Shown piece by piece: positions 23,201 through 37,020 of a stretch of 64,000 nt of DNA; the first letter of the stretch is position 1; each line of letters starts with the position of its first letter. This DNA comes from Larimichthys crocea (lineage: Eukaryota; Chordata; Actinopteri; Sciaenidae). Made by a program: the position numbers and the translations under genes. The stretch lies in NCBI RefSeq assembly GCF_000972845.2, contig NC_040013.1:4950642-5014641 (forward strand), written 5' to 3'. The notes below the pieces were generated by a model. It was not told the origin of the DNA. It worked only from the letters and a program-made list of their open reading frames with translations, and did no database searches.

Positions 23201-26200
23201 GGAGGGGGAGAAAAGACAATGACATAATAATAAAAGGAAAAGAAAGGGGGGAAAAAGTGAGGGGAAATGAATGAATGAGCAGACGGAAAGAGGATGCAGA
23301 GAGTCTGTGTAATGATGAATGTGTGCCTGGTGCTCTGTGGGATTGTTGGCAGGTGCTCTGCCGCTGAGCAGCTCAAGTCCTGCCAGCAACCTTATGTAAT
23401 GAAGCTTTATCCTTGTCACTCCATGAGGGTGAGCGGTACCGCGGCACATCGCCTATCCTCCAGCATATTGAGCTGCAGATCATTAATGGAGAACATGAAT
23501 GGGACTTGCTGGCTCAGCTTCTCATTTTTTGGCTCTTAATAGATTACATCTTGTGCTGTGACTCAATAAATTGTGTTCAAATGGGTTCACTTTAGAGAAG
23601 GCTGTGTTCAAATGTGACATTGGTCCTGTGATTGATCTTAAAGGTTGTTTCAGTTTCCAGCCCCAATTAGATCTGTTGTTGAATCATTAATATGCAAATC
23701 AGTGCAAAGTACTGACCACTGTGACTTTTAACAGATTGGATATGGAATGGGGCTTTTTAGCAAAGCAGCATTTTGGAGTAAATGGAAGACCTTTGCTCTT
23801 ATTTTCAGTGCAGTGCCAGCTGGTTAAAAGACAAACATGTCACTGCGTACGGCCCTGCAGCTGCCAGAAAGCCCTTAAATCATGAAATAACAGTGGAGAG
23901 AATAATTTGACATTATTTATCTGTTTTTTTTTTTTTTTGAAGATATGTTTTGGCCTTTTCAAGCTTTCTTTTTGATAGAGACAGCTGAAGAGTGACAGGA
24001 ATGTGGGGAGAGAGAGAGAGAGAGATGGGTAATGACTTGCAGCAACTGAGCTAATCAACACCTCATCTGTGTGAGCTTTTATTTAAAAATATATAAAATG
24101 TCCTCCAGATATTAAATTCTACCAGATTCATTTGTTAACAGTTGATAATCTAGTCTAATCTAGATCAAGACTTGATCGACGATTGACGATAAATTCATGC
24201 AGGTGTGTGTCGCATCTCTAAAACTCACCAAAAAAACTCTTTACAGTGTTCCAACAATCATCAACTCTGGTTTGGTCGAAAGAAACTCTTAACGCACCCA
24301 GTTAGACATCAAAATATTCTGCTTCTGCAGCTGTTTTCCTTCCGACTCATTCTTCAAATCAGTGCGTGTATACTGTGCCACTAAATGAGAGTCTGTGCTG
24401 AGCAGCAGTTTTCATTCATTCCTCGGAGGCAGACCATCAGATTAACTTAGAAAGAAGCTGTTCTAGAAAGTTTGAGATGCTCCTTCTAGTTTGGTACTCT
24501 CGCTTCATAAATGCACACTGTGTACAACAATGTGTAAATGATGCAAGTTACATTTAGATGGTGTATTTTTTTACATGATTTCTGCGCGCTCTCGGCTTTT
24601 TTTCACCACCAACGATCTCTCTCAGATTTTGACAGCAGTATTTCAGGTCAAAGTCACGGGGTCGAGAGGACAGGCAAACATTGCATGGTTGAGTGAAAGT
24701 GGGTTGAAACAGAAAAAACAACCCTTGTTCCTTCTTGTCGATCAGGATAGGTCACATATGGTTCAACAGTGTGTAACACACACTGAGGCATGTAGAAAGC
24801 CAGTAATGCACTGCGCTGGTCCCTTGTGGCATTCCACATATGCTTTTATCCTGGGCTACTCGAGAAAAATATCCATATTGTATGTTTTTAGAACATTCCC
24901 ATGTTTGAACTGAACCCATGACCTTGGCCGTTTTCATGTGATACTCAGGTTTACAAGCTCTGCAGAACATATTTGTACAAGTATATATGTGTGTGAGTGT
25001 GTGTCTGGCAAAGAGGGTCAGGTGCTTCACAGTAGCTGCTACCAAGGGAGGCAGACAAAGAAAGCCTAGACCACAGAGAGGCTGGAAATGAGAGTACCTA
25101 TTTGGGGAAACCTTACACACTCCCCAGCTCTGCACCGCAGGTGAAGACAGAGACACACTCATGAGTCATTTCATGGGCAGACACCAGCTCACGAGTGTGT
25201 GTAAGGATGCAAAGTGCACATCCATTGGGACATTTGCATACATTAATCTATGTGTGTGTGTGTGTGTGTGTGAGAGAGATATATAGTATATTTAAGTTAA
25301 ATCTGTGTGCTTTCATGCACTAGCTCAAACATGCATGCATGTCTCGCTATCTCCCCCATATTTGCATGTTTGCATGGAGGCATTTCCCCCAATGGAATTG
25401 GATAGATTGATAGAACGAGGCAGGTGAGCGAGGCGGGAATAGGAGGAAAGAAAAGCAATTAAAGTGGCAGTCAAATGTGGTGGTGCAGCAGAGCGTCGGA
25501 TGGAGTCGGTCCCTGGCTTAATTACGCTTAGCCCTAACCACGAGAAGTGTCATCGCGGCACACCAGAAGAGCCGGGAACATGTGGTCAGGCTTCATGTTA
25601 ATGTGCCATCTGACTCCACTGTTACCCTTCGAATGTCACAGGGAAGAATCATAAAGGTTTGGTGTGGTTGCTTGGAATAAGAGGAGACTAAAAACATACT
25701 GTGAGGCGCTGACTGACAGAAATTGTGAGGAACAGCTGACTAGCTGTTTATTTCTCCTTCAGATTATTGTTTTTATTCTTGTGATGCTCTCTCTGAATTC
25801 ATTATTCTTCCATTAATTCAAGTCATCTCCTTTGCGCTTATCTTTTTTTCTTACTCGGGGCGGAAGAAATATGATTAGATACGTCGTGATTCTGTGTTAA
25901 ACAATCCCGCATTGATGTGCAAATTCAATTCCCCATGTGCAGGCCGACAGCCAAATAACCAACAACTCACCTCTATCTGACCACTTACCTTTACAGTTTA
26001 TTCATTTACATATTGTGGAACAAGGGAGGACCACTAACAGATACTTGTTGAAGCTTCTTAAGTATTTATATTAGAGGGAAATATGATGACTTGCTCATGC
26101 ATATCATATCAGCTTTATAATACAAGTTGGCAGAGTGCAAAATTAACTTTTCATCTACTGGCCAAACAGCTAGTGAACAGGTGAGTGAAGTAATGTACCA

Positions 26201-28279
26201 TCCTGGCAGCTGGCGCTCATTTTGTGCCCTGTAAGTTGTCATACTTATGTCAATGTAATGATGATAAATCATACAAAAGAGGCAAAAAAAACTCAAATTG
26301 AGAATTTACCAGAAGTTTCTTGGTTCGCACCATCCATCCCGTTCAACTGCCACCACCCCCAAACCCTCCACATTCCTCACATGTCCCCACTTCTCAGTGT
26401 TTGTCGGTAGGCTGACAGCCTGACAGCTGGAGAGGGAAGGAAAAAGAAAACTAAATAGAAGGGTGTGGGAAGAGTGGAGAGCTGGGAGGTGATGAGATGT
26501 TTCAACATTGGAAAGAGAAAGAGAGAAGTTGAGGATTGAAGGCAGTAATGAGTTGCTGAGAGAATGAGGCAATAAGACAGGAAAGGGAGAGGAGTGAAGA
26601 GGTCCAAAGTAACGCAGTAAAAATCTGGACCAGAACAGGGTACAGCGTGATTACTAAGAGAGCCTGAGACCAGGAGAAAGCTGTGAATAAGAGAGGGAGA
26701 CATGTCAGAAATGGAGAGTGAAAACCTGATAATGGACGAGGGCATGAAAGAGACAGGTTGTGAAAAAGAAAGACGGAAAGACAGTGGTTTCACTCGCCCT
26801 GATCCTCAGCCAGCCCGTTTTCCTTATCAGGCTCGTCCAGACATGGGAGGAAAACATGTATCCACAACTCCTGCCCATCCGCCTGGAAAGAGCCCCTAAC
26901 TCCGTCCTATCAGCTAAGAGGTGGATGCCAGTGCCAGCGGCTCTTCATCTGTGGATTTAGGGGAAGATTTGTTTGCAAAGCTCTCTCACACACACACACA
27001 GACACATGCATCCTCCAGATACAGCCATCAGCAATCGCAAAAGAAAGTTGAGTCTAGGTCACATCATTATCCATTAATATATTAATGTTTACACATACTT
27101 CAAAATGCTTGATGGGATGATTTTGCTCGGAAGAGATGGAAACTTCTTCTGACATGGCTGCTGCTACAGCCATGATCGCTCCATCTAGATGTAATGTAAC
27201 CATCAATACATGGCAACAGAAATGTCATGTGTCTGTCATGTTTTCCTCTTTGTTTTTTGACTGGTTGAGGTCAGGCTGGTGCTCATGTTGTTGCACCGTC
27301 TTCTTCCGGTTTTCTGACTGGAGAATTGATGCCACTCACTCATGAAGCAACTCAATATTCTAATCTCAAGCATTCATTTGCATTTTTATAAATTTGTGAT
27401 AGATTTTGACGGAAATACGGCGAATGTCTGCGCCTTTGTCTAAGTTGGCAGTTCAGACATACACATTGGATACAGACAAGCATAACAAACATGAAGACAA
27501 CACAAATACAAGGATATACAGACACATATTTGAACAGAAACATGCAGATCAAGCAGAAATATGATGTTTTGCTCTGCAGGAACTATTGATAAACGAGTTT
27601 CCTCTTTGTTCCACATAATAATTAGCACAATGGAAGCACTACAGTGGAGGAATTGGAGGTTTTCATCCAGCCAAAATGTATTTCAAAAAATCCTGCATAA
27701 TTGCACGACTGAATGCTTGTCAAAATGTCAGCCAGGAACAGAACTCAGCTGCACTGAGCTACAACCCGTGGCAATATTGAGGGAAGATGATGAGTACGCT
27801 GTCTAAATGCACACATCACTTAGTGCCACTACATTTATCACAAGGCTTGTTTAGTGACATGTAATTTACAATACTCGCACTTACCTTACGTGCATCAGTT
27901 TACTCGAACGTGTAGTTTCCGCTTTAGGTCATATCTGGGAGGTGGGAGCGGTCACTCAGTGAATGTGTGTGCAAACATGTTTACTCCCGTGTGTGCAAAG
28001 CCCTTTGTGCGAGATCGAGGTAGGTCTTAGTAAGTGTGACTCTCACTGATAGACATTGATGAGGTGGTTGATGAGTTTGCGAAGCCATTTCCTCGGCCCG
28101 AAGGGTAAAAGCCAGTGGACTATGTGATGTCATTTCAACTTGACACAGGCGTGAAAAATCAACATAAAAGCCTTTCGAATCATTCGTCTTCCATTTGAAA
28201 TTACATATTGTGCACGGTGTGACAGCGAGAAACAGAAAGAGAGAGCGAGAGAGAGGGTGGGGGAGATACTGACTTATGC

Positions 28280-28281
<2 letters not shown>

Positions 28282-28319
<38 letters not shown>
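28282..28319. repeat. (TG)n microsatellite
   Basis: Pure TG run of 19 units, the longest CA/TG array in the window. A GA-rich stretch precedes it (28230-28260). Confidence 0.97.
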
Positions 28320-28322
<3 letters not shown>

Positions 28323-31300
28323 GGCTGCAGTGTCTCAAACCTCCCCATGGAAATTACATTCAGATGAGATGAGACTCTCCATCCGCAACATGCAAACGTG
28401 CACAGATGACAGTAGGAGCAACGTGACTCTTTGCATCTGACTTGTCATCTATCAATACACGCATCATATTATTGGTAATATTGCCTTGTCAGCACATATG
28501 ACTGCAGCACATGCACAAATCCGACTCGTTCAGGGTGACATTGTTCTCTGTGTCCTCTTGTTTCTGTCCATCTGTTGTAGATTAACCTGCCTGTCTCATT
28601 CCCGTCGACCACATGTTGCCGTGTGCTCCCGAGGTGCTGCCCGGAGCACGCCTGTTTGACACATCTCTACATGACAAATTAAGTTCATCAAAGTAAAATA
28701 GCAAAGGTTGAATCGTGGAGGAAATTACACTAATATTCACTCAGTGGCTGTTTTATGGGGATTGGCGGGCAGAAAACTCAAAGGAGGAGCAGCACTTAAG
28801 GTAACTGTCTAAAGTGCTTATGTATGACTTATCGCTTTAATTCGAAAGTTAAAGATTTCTTTTAGCCTCATTTAACCTTTTATCTATGGAGACACCTAAT
28901 GTTTTCTTGTATAAAGTTGCAGGAGTTTTGTTTCTGACTTCTTGAACATTTGACGGTTTTCATCGGAATGCATAAAGCTTGGACTAATCTGACATGACAA
29001 CATGGCAAAATGCCAACGACTTTGGGGAATGGACCAAATGGCCAGGCTGTGATCATTTGATAATTCGATTATAACGTGATTATGGATGATTATAGCTTGA
29101 ATTTTCTGAAATAGCTTCTGTTTTTCTCTACATTTAAAGTTAGGACACATCTGAGCCTCGTTCAGGGGGCATTCAATCAGTAATATTCTATCTATGACTG
29201 CCTTTATTAGTAAGTACATTAGAGGATAATAACGACCAAATATATCTTCTAAAGCTGTGGACCTCAGACCAGTAACTGTTATGTTAATTGCATTTCTTTT
29301 ATCCAAATATTGAAACAGCCAAAGGTTTGTTTTCCATTGCACTGGGCTGCACAGTGTGTAGAACAGAAATCACTCTTGACATTAATGCAGCTATCCGTGT
29401 GGGATGTTGCGAGTGGGTGCTCTTAGGTATCACTGCTGGTCTTGAAAATGAGATGCTTTATCTAAAAACAGATCTGCTGTCAGTGAGAGATATTTAGTGT
29501 ATATGAGACCGGGTGTAAGTGTGTTTATGCAAGCGCACTAAGGGTGAGAGGAGTGAGTGCTGGGGAGCTCAGCTGACAGACTAACAGGTAAACGCTGCTG
29601 GCATTTAGCTCCCGCTGCGAGCGTGCACACTTTAATAATTATGGATTTTCTGACCTAAAAATGTAAAAGTTGTTTAATATAACTGTGACATGCACTTGCC
29701 TTTTTTGACACAGACTAGGTGAGGTTCCCTGGAATGTGGCAGAGTAAAAGTGTACAATAACAGCCGAGATGCACTGTGATTGCTTTGTTGAGTGTGTGTG
29801 TGTGTGTGTGTACGGGCAGCGCTGATTGGCTGAGGCTGATTACATCAGTGATTTTGCTGTCCTCCAACACCAAGCTGGCCTGATTGATTATTTCACTGGA
29901 CATAGTGAGAAAACATGCATGCAAAGCATGCTACAAAAAATACAAAATGCACAATAATTGTAGCCTGCACAATAACTTTTGAATTATTTGATATTCATGC
30001 AGCAGTTCTCACTTAAGACACAAACTTTTTGTCTGCTCTCACATGACAGTGAGAGTAAATCCTGTTTACTTACCCGGCTCTGTTAAAAATGTCTTGCACT
30101 TACCAAACTATTATGGCTCTTCTTGCTTAATTTGTCGGTGGATAACATCCATTCATGTTATTATTGCACCTCTAAACGTCCAGAAGCCCTCTAGGCATTA
30201 TATAACTGATTACATAATACAGTCTTCTAATGCTCTGTCTTTTCATCCACCGGACAGCGCTAATATTCATTTGAGTTCCCTGAGATCATTATGTTGCAAT
30301 TCCAGATGGAAAATCTGTAAGTGTGTTTGAAAGTGCAATATTCAATATCTGTTTCTTAATTGTGGAGCAGTCCCTACCTCAGCTAATGTCTCTGTGTTAC
30401 CTCGCTCTTTTGCTCCCTCCCTCTTTCTAATTAATAGGCGTTTGTGTGTTTTCACTGCAGGAGATTTTTCTTGCTGAAGTAATGATGTGTAAATACAGGC
30501 CATTTACTGTACCATCTACTTCCTCTTCGTCCAATTAGAGGACATGACACAAATCCCTGCTGAGCAAGGGCAAACAGCGCACAAACGGGTAATTATCTGC
30601 GAAAGCGGGCAAGATGCTGCCGGCTGAGACGTCGTGATTGTTTGAAGAAGATCGAGATAAGCCTGGACATCAAACCTCAACCATGAACTCCTTCCCCGCA
30701 CACATACATAGTGCACAGATGTTGTGGATATCATTAGTGTGTACTTCAAGATAGAGAAACAGAAAAAAAAATAATAAAAGAGGCAGAAAGAAAGATGAAT
30801 TTGCTTACATGAATGTGTCTGTGAGCGACATTTCCTAGAGTGCACCGCTGGCTTTGAGTTAAAGACTCAGAAATCATTAATTATGAGACATGAGGAAAAA
30901 GGAAAAAAAGAATAATAGACGTACATTAAAGAGAAATGTGCTCTGTGTTTGCAGCCACATACGCAGGCGTGTGAGTAATTATGTGCCACAGACAAGGTAC
31001 AAGGGCATTCTTTGCTGCGGTTTTTCTCATCATTATCTTGTCATGTCTGTTAAACAAGCCATTGCCCCTGCCCATCCAATTAGTCTCTGTTTCAAACAGC
31101 ACACCACCAATGACACATGAACAGACACTCCATTAACAATGATAGAGATGTACGAGGGAGCAAAGTCAGGAGAAGGGATAGACATTTGTCTTTCCTCTAG
31201 CTTTAAAAAAAAAACTGCCTTCTAGAGCATCGTTAGTAGACACAAAGTTGATCGAGTCGCGAATCCGCTGGGGGCAGAGATCTGAATATCACTGCAAGGA

Positions 31301-34300
31301 TTTGTTCGAGGCCTGCCCGCTGCTTTACATAATATTTCACGTCTTACTTGATTGGTTTTCATGTTTGCTTGCAGCCCACAGGAGCCGCAAAGCAATAATA
31401 TCAGCACAGAAGCATGCACTCACTTTCACAGTCCTTCTCTGACACACACACACACACACACTCAAACAGCCAATAATGATTCGTAATAGAGATAATGAAT
31501 TCTATTTGCAGTGCAATTATAATTCTGTCATTTGCGTAGATGTGACTGATGCTGAAGCTGTTGTGACAAGTCTGGTTGCAAGGTTCAAGACACTAACTCC
31601 TAATTTTGGTGTCAATTTGACGTTCTCTGACTTTTCCACCTATCCAAATGAGTCCAATTAACACGATACTGCACTGTCATGCACACTGGCGCTCGTGGAT
31701 AACCACATGACAAATGTATTCTAACGGATTGCTTGTTAGTGTGAATCTGATGAGTCGGATTTGAGGTTCTTCTGCTTTGTTTTTGGAAAATTATAGATGT
31801 TTATGGATGATTGTGTAGTCTTTGCACTTCAATTCCTGTGTGTGTGTGTGTTCATTCTGTATGAAAACTGTGATGCAAACGTTAGAGGATTGTGTTTCAT
31901 TTTTTATTTTGCACAAAAAACTGAGCAAGGAGCTTTACTGTCTGTTACTTTCCTGGAAATAGAAATGAGCGAACAAATGAGAACGCTCAGTGAAAGCAAT
32001 GCAATGTTCTTCTGTTCAGATAGGTTTGGATTGATTGGTGTCTGGTGTGTTGAGCTTTAAACTTAAACCACAAATGTTGAGAGTATGGGTATCTCAACAT
32101 CCTTAAATGGCTTTGTGCTAAAGTGTAGGAGGGACAAATAATTTTTTAATGAGGCTTTCTGTTCCTCCTCCTCCTACTGCTGCTAAGCCTGTCTTTGAGG
32201 CCAGGGTTCATCTTGATTTAGCTGACAGGCTCTTGTCGTGAGTGTGTGTGGGAAAGGCTGAGCGCAGAGCGATTGGTTCACCGAGTCGCACAAAAAAAAA
32301 AAGAGGAAATCCGCCTCCAGTTTATATAGTGTGCACTGGAATGAGCTTGTGAACCTGCTAATAGAGGCTTTGACTGCTGATGTTCTGTAATGAAACATAT
32401 GTCGCAGCAACAACGAGAGATTCTAAAATAACCCTGAAAGCTCTTTAATGTCTACACACACAGCAGTGTTCCCAGAGCCTGTCATAAACAACATAGGCTT
32501 TACAATGGTAGGACTTATTGTAGGATTATTGTATTGCAGAATAATGTACCTGATAAACTGTCAGGCCTTCATATTTATTTGGCAGGCACAGGATGCACAT
32601 GATAGTGAGGACACATTGTTGTCCAGACTTGGTTCATGGCAAGGTGCCGTAATGGCATGTTGCTGTTCACCAACTACTGAAACTAGATGTTGCATGGCAG
32701 GAGGAATATTGCCTGGGTTTACCAGAAACTTGGCAGGTGTGGGTGGAATAAATTTGGAATAAAGTTGGATATGGCTGCATGGCTTTTTCTTATTCCAACC
32801 CGCTGGACAAGCAATGGTTGTGAACCAAATTCAGCATTTAAAAAAAAAAAGGTTTCGCACTGGATCAGACTCAGAATTTTGTCATTTGAATCGGATTTGG
32901 CTCTTCAATACAGAGCTTCTCTTCCTCCAGGCAGCTCATGCAGACTCACCCGGGTCTGAATCTGCAGCTGCCTATACCCATCGCAGACATCTTCACCGAG
33001 CACAAGGGACAGCTTGACATAGTGCGCAAACTATGGTATGTGGAGGACGTAAAAAGTTTATGAAACACAGAGCAGCGTGAAAGCAAGGAGCGCTCACTGT
33101 GCAGCTTCTGCTGACAACCGACTTGTCCCCAAGAAGTACACTACACGCTGACTGACAAGAAACTGACTGCTCGACTTGAAGAATGTCACACACCGCTGAA
33201 TATTTAATTCCAGATTTTGACATACTAGAAGTAAAAAGATGAACATATTCACAAAATGTTTATTTGCACCGCTATGAGTAGCTGAATGTTTTTCCACTCG
33301 TATCTTTCAGTGAGGACACTGGCAGAGCCATGGCGTGGCTGGCTTGTCGGTGCTTTTTTTTGTGAAGAATGGTCTTAAAGCATCGCACAGTTTGCTGTCA
33401 GATCCAGCCTTATGATCTAAGTTGAATGGTGTCCGATGATGTTTGGAAAAGACTAACAGTAGATAGGCTTGGGATCTGTAGACGGCTGCTTTCACTTGAA
33501 AGGATGAACAAGTGTCATGGAGGTGGCCGGTTTGATGTCAGTAAGAACACGTCTCTCTCGAGGTGGGTCGTGGTCTTTGGGGGATTTGAGTTTTCTCCCT
33601 GTGAAGGCTAAGACAGCCTGTCTACGACCTATAATACCAAGGAGGGGAATGCGTTCTTACTGCATGTGTCTGAGAGAACTCACCCACCAGCATGGCAGTG
33701 ATGCAACTTTCATTTAAATAATCCACAAGGCTTTTTTTTTTTTACCGTGGCCGTGCTGGTTTGTGACAATCTTGTCAAAGTGCAAATTTTCACTAATAAA
33801 CATCAGGAACTAATGCATAGGCGTCCAACACAGTGGCATTTACAGAATTGTGATCTGACCTTTTGCAAATGGAGAAAGCGGCACGTAACTCTAGCACATA
33901 TTGCATTACCCCAAATATTCATAAATTGGATTATAAAATTGCTAAAAGAAAATGGTATCATATAGATCATCCATTAGTGGAAACAGCCAAATAAAGAGAT
34001 TCCCTGTACAAAAAGTCAACCTGACTCACAGAGATGGTGTGTGTTTGCGTGTGTGTGTTATTGTATGAATGTAATAACTTTTAATAATTGTTTAAGAGAC
34101 GCCTGTTTGGTATCTTGTGTACTGCAGGAGGTGACAGGCCACAGACGTATAGATTCTTTAAAGATTAATGTTCAGCTTCTCCAGTTTCCCAAATAAAAGC
34201 TGTCCCGGACAAATATTTGTCTGATATTGGATGCAAAGGATGCACTTTGAATCCTTCTCCCCAGGTCAATGAAGCCTAACTACCCTCCTGTCATGCTGAA

Positions 34301-35930
34301 TACTGCAGACTATATAGCTGTTTGCAGTCATTGAAGTCCACATGTTTCTGGGTTTGTGCCAGGAAGCTGCCAGAGGGTTAAGTATCACCTGGAGATGTCA
34401 GAGGCACAAAGCTACCTAGTCATTAATTCTAACAGCCTAGAGGACAGACCTCAGTTGTCTAAAATACACCCTCCACATCCTACAGACCCCTCCATGAACT
34501 CGGGTATAACCCTGTCAATATACGCCTCAGCTCAGCTGCACTCATCCCCTCTGACTTCCTCCTCATTTGACACGGAAGTAGTGACGCAGGTGTACAATCG
34601 GACAGCCTAAACTCCCCATCCCCCTGCAACCGTCCCACCCCATATTTTCTCAGTATGAGACAATATTATGCAATGCTGTAACAAACATTTACAAACCAGG
34701 TGTTGGAGAGCCAGAATTCAGATCCCATTTCCTCTTTCCTGTGTCTCAATCTCTCCCCAACTGTGTTTGCAGCATATAATAAACAAACTAGATTTTCCTA
34801 TCATACTATCCAACTTGTACGTGCTTCTTCTAGTGGGGGAATATTAGAAGGGAACATGCAGGCGGACCTTAGCCTCCAAAACCAGAGAGAGCTTCGTTTG
34901 CAGCTTTCTTTGTATCCCATACATCTCCAGCTTCAGAAAACCGAGGTGCTTGACCTCCATCTTTTGGAAGAAAATACATAAATTTACAAAAAGTAAGAGC
35001 CCTATTTCCAACTTTGTGCTAATAAAACCCTTAAACACGTCTTTTAACTTGAAATAATGGCTCCATCGTTCTCACTTTTCAACCTATCTTGAAGATTTTA
35101 AAGAGAATCCCGACAGACATTCTTTAATCTTTTCACGAGCACTGCTTATTATCTCACAGTTGGTCGTCTTGTTATTATTTCAGCCTCACCAGCCTCCTTG
35201 CGTGTCCCCTCCTGTGCCTATTGTGCTGGCCCATCTGGTTTCCAGTGTATATACAGCATGCCATAAATGCTGACAAGAAAGCGTTTAATGTCCAGGATTC
35301 TCCCTCTCAGAACATTGCAATGCAATGCACACTGTCTGCGCTTTTACTTGATTTACCCCTGAGTCTCTGGAAAGAACTGGCAGTGAGACACAGATTTAAT
35401 TTGACACTGTGGTCACTAGCTGTAGGTGAGACCAGGACCTCTTCACCCAAGAACCACTAGCAGTGACCGTGTGGGCAAGACTAGAGATATCACCACAGCT
35501 TTTATTCACCCTGAAAGCAAAGACAGTTTTCACAACCTGCCTGCTGGCAAAACATCCTCCAACTGTAACACTGCTACCAGGCACACATAACAAGCTCTTA
35601 GTGGAGTGACAACTCCGCCAGTCTCCCCAACTAAAAGGTCATTCTGTTCTGCCATGTCAGACCCAGAAAAAATGCTAATTAGGATGCAGAAATACATGGA
35701 GAGAGAGGGAGGAAGATATTTTGGGGTGGCTGTTGTCAGATGTCCTTTTGGCAAATCCCCTTTGCGGGGATTAAAAGAACGTACACTCCAAGTTTTGAAG
35801 CAAAGTAAAAACTGGCTGCTTGAAGCACAGTAGGACTCTTTTTTGGAGGGGTTGTCTGTGTTAGCCTGCCAAGTGTCTTGAAATAGGAAAAGAGACATGG
35901 CAAATAAACAAAGTTAGAGAAATTACTTAC

Positions 35931-35955
35931 TGTGTGTGTGTGTGTGTGTGTGTGT
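35931..35955. repeat. (TG)n microsatellite
   Basis: Pure TG run of about 12 units in intron 1. Confidence 0.95.
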
Positions 35956-36649
35956 TTAGTATGTAGTAGAATGCCCAACCCAGTGAATAGTGTGTCTTAT
36001 TTTCTAAGTGGATCCTGAAGTGTCTTATGCAGAATTTCCACCCGGGACGCCTGATATTGACAACAAATACAGCAAAAATGTTATTTGGTTCATCCTCATT
36101 TCATGTGTGATTAATTGCTGTTTTATCTTCTCTGAGCTGTGTGTTTATAATTTAATAATATGCCTTTGTGTAAGTCTTTCGGACTTTTATTTCCTAACTC
36201 TCTCCGTCTCTCTTTGTGGCTCTCTTCCCTATCTTCAGGATACATTTTTGCTCCATACATATTTTAAAATTTATGCATAGTATATGTGCCCCGCTAGCAC
36301 GCGAACACTCACACAAAACAAGATGCAGGGTTAGATGAGGGGTAATGTACACTTTAGAGATAGACATAGAGAGATTGGGACAGCGACAATAGGATTAAGG
36401 CTCAGGCCTACAGTAAAGAGGTCCGTGTCAGGGTAGCTCTGACCACAGATACATTACTGAGTCTCTGCAAACACAGACAAAGTAGATGTGATCCACACGG
36501 ATGAGTTTATGATCACAAGCCCTCTGCAGGGAGGTATTTTTCTTCTCTATACGCCTCAGTTTCCTTAACAACATGCAGGAAATACATGATGTCTGTAAAT
36601 CATCTGTGATTTATGTGCATGGTGGTGTGTGTTCTGTGGAGCTTTTAGA

Positions 36650-36860
36650 GCCGTTCGTGAGATTTAGGGGGCTCTGTTTACAGAAATATGGAAGAAGTGT
36701 GATTAAAATGTGCACAAACTGTGTTTTCATTCATGTATAATCAAGAATCGTTGAGAGAGTGTTACCATAGATCTACAGATATTTGTAGATACTGCAGGTA
36801 TCACTGGGGCCTTTTACGTTTTTTCTGTTTTTAGTGCATTTCACTGCCACCGTAGTTAGA
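36650..36860 (+). repeat. Repeat family A, degenerate copy
   Basis: Blocks gagatttagggggctctg, tgttttcattcatgtataatc, aagaatcgttg, cactggggccttttacgttt and gccaccgtagt follow the order of the copy at 4255-4590, with the central and 3' parts lost. Confidence 0.5.
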
Positions 36861-36898
36861 TCGAGCATGTCCAGTTGTTGGTAGTGGTATGAGAGGAG

Positions 36899-37020
36899 TT
36901 AGTGCCTGAAGAGTTGGGTCTTCAGAAGTTTTTTAAAGGTAGATAGGGACACCTCTACTCTGGTAGGAACCGGTAGCATGTTCCACCAACAGGGAACAAC
37001 AGACCAGAAAAGTTTGCACG
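36899..37020 (-). mobile_element. LINE ORF C-terminal remnant, antisense to trpm3
   Basis: On the minus strand the last 29 codons before a stop at 36899 read WWNMLPVPTRVEVSLSTF and KKLLKTQLFRH. This fits the conserved end of LINE ORF2 products in fish (..LWN.LP...R...S...FK..LKTHLF). Upstream similarity continues in another frame (PVQTFLVCC). Strongly decayed and non-functional. Confidence 0.55.

Larger units (their letters stand above)
20263..36649. other. Intron 1, middle part, no exon recognised
   Basis: About 16 kb without a recognisable exon. It contains microsatellites, a CT-rich stretch (about 21840-22040), GA-rich stretches (about 23160-23290 and 26410-26790) and several chance frames. 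The longest low-bias frame is 148 codons on the minus strand at 28896-29342, with no known motif. Motif-dense stretches near 23610-23740 (ccaattag, attaatatgcaaat) and 25490-25640 (cttaattacgctta) look more like conserved regulatory sequence than like repeats. Confidence 0.5.

Noticed and set aside
22991..23449. 152-codon minus-strand frame
   Set aside because: Central part is translated purine-rich repeat (Pro/Phe/Leu/Ser). No conserved motif.
26377..26793. 138-codon minus-strand frame
   Set aside because: Opposite strand of a GA-rich stretch, Ser/Leu/Pro-biased; not a gene.
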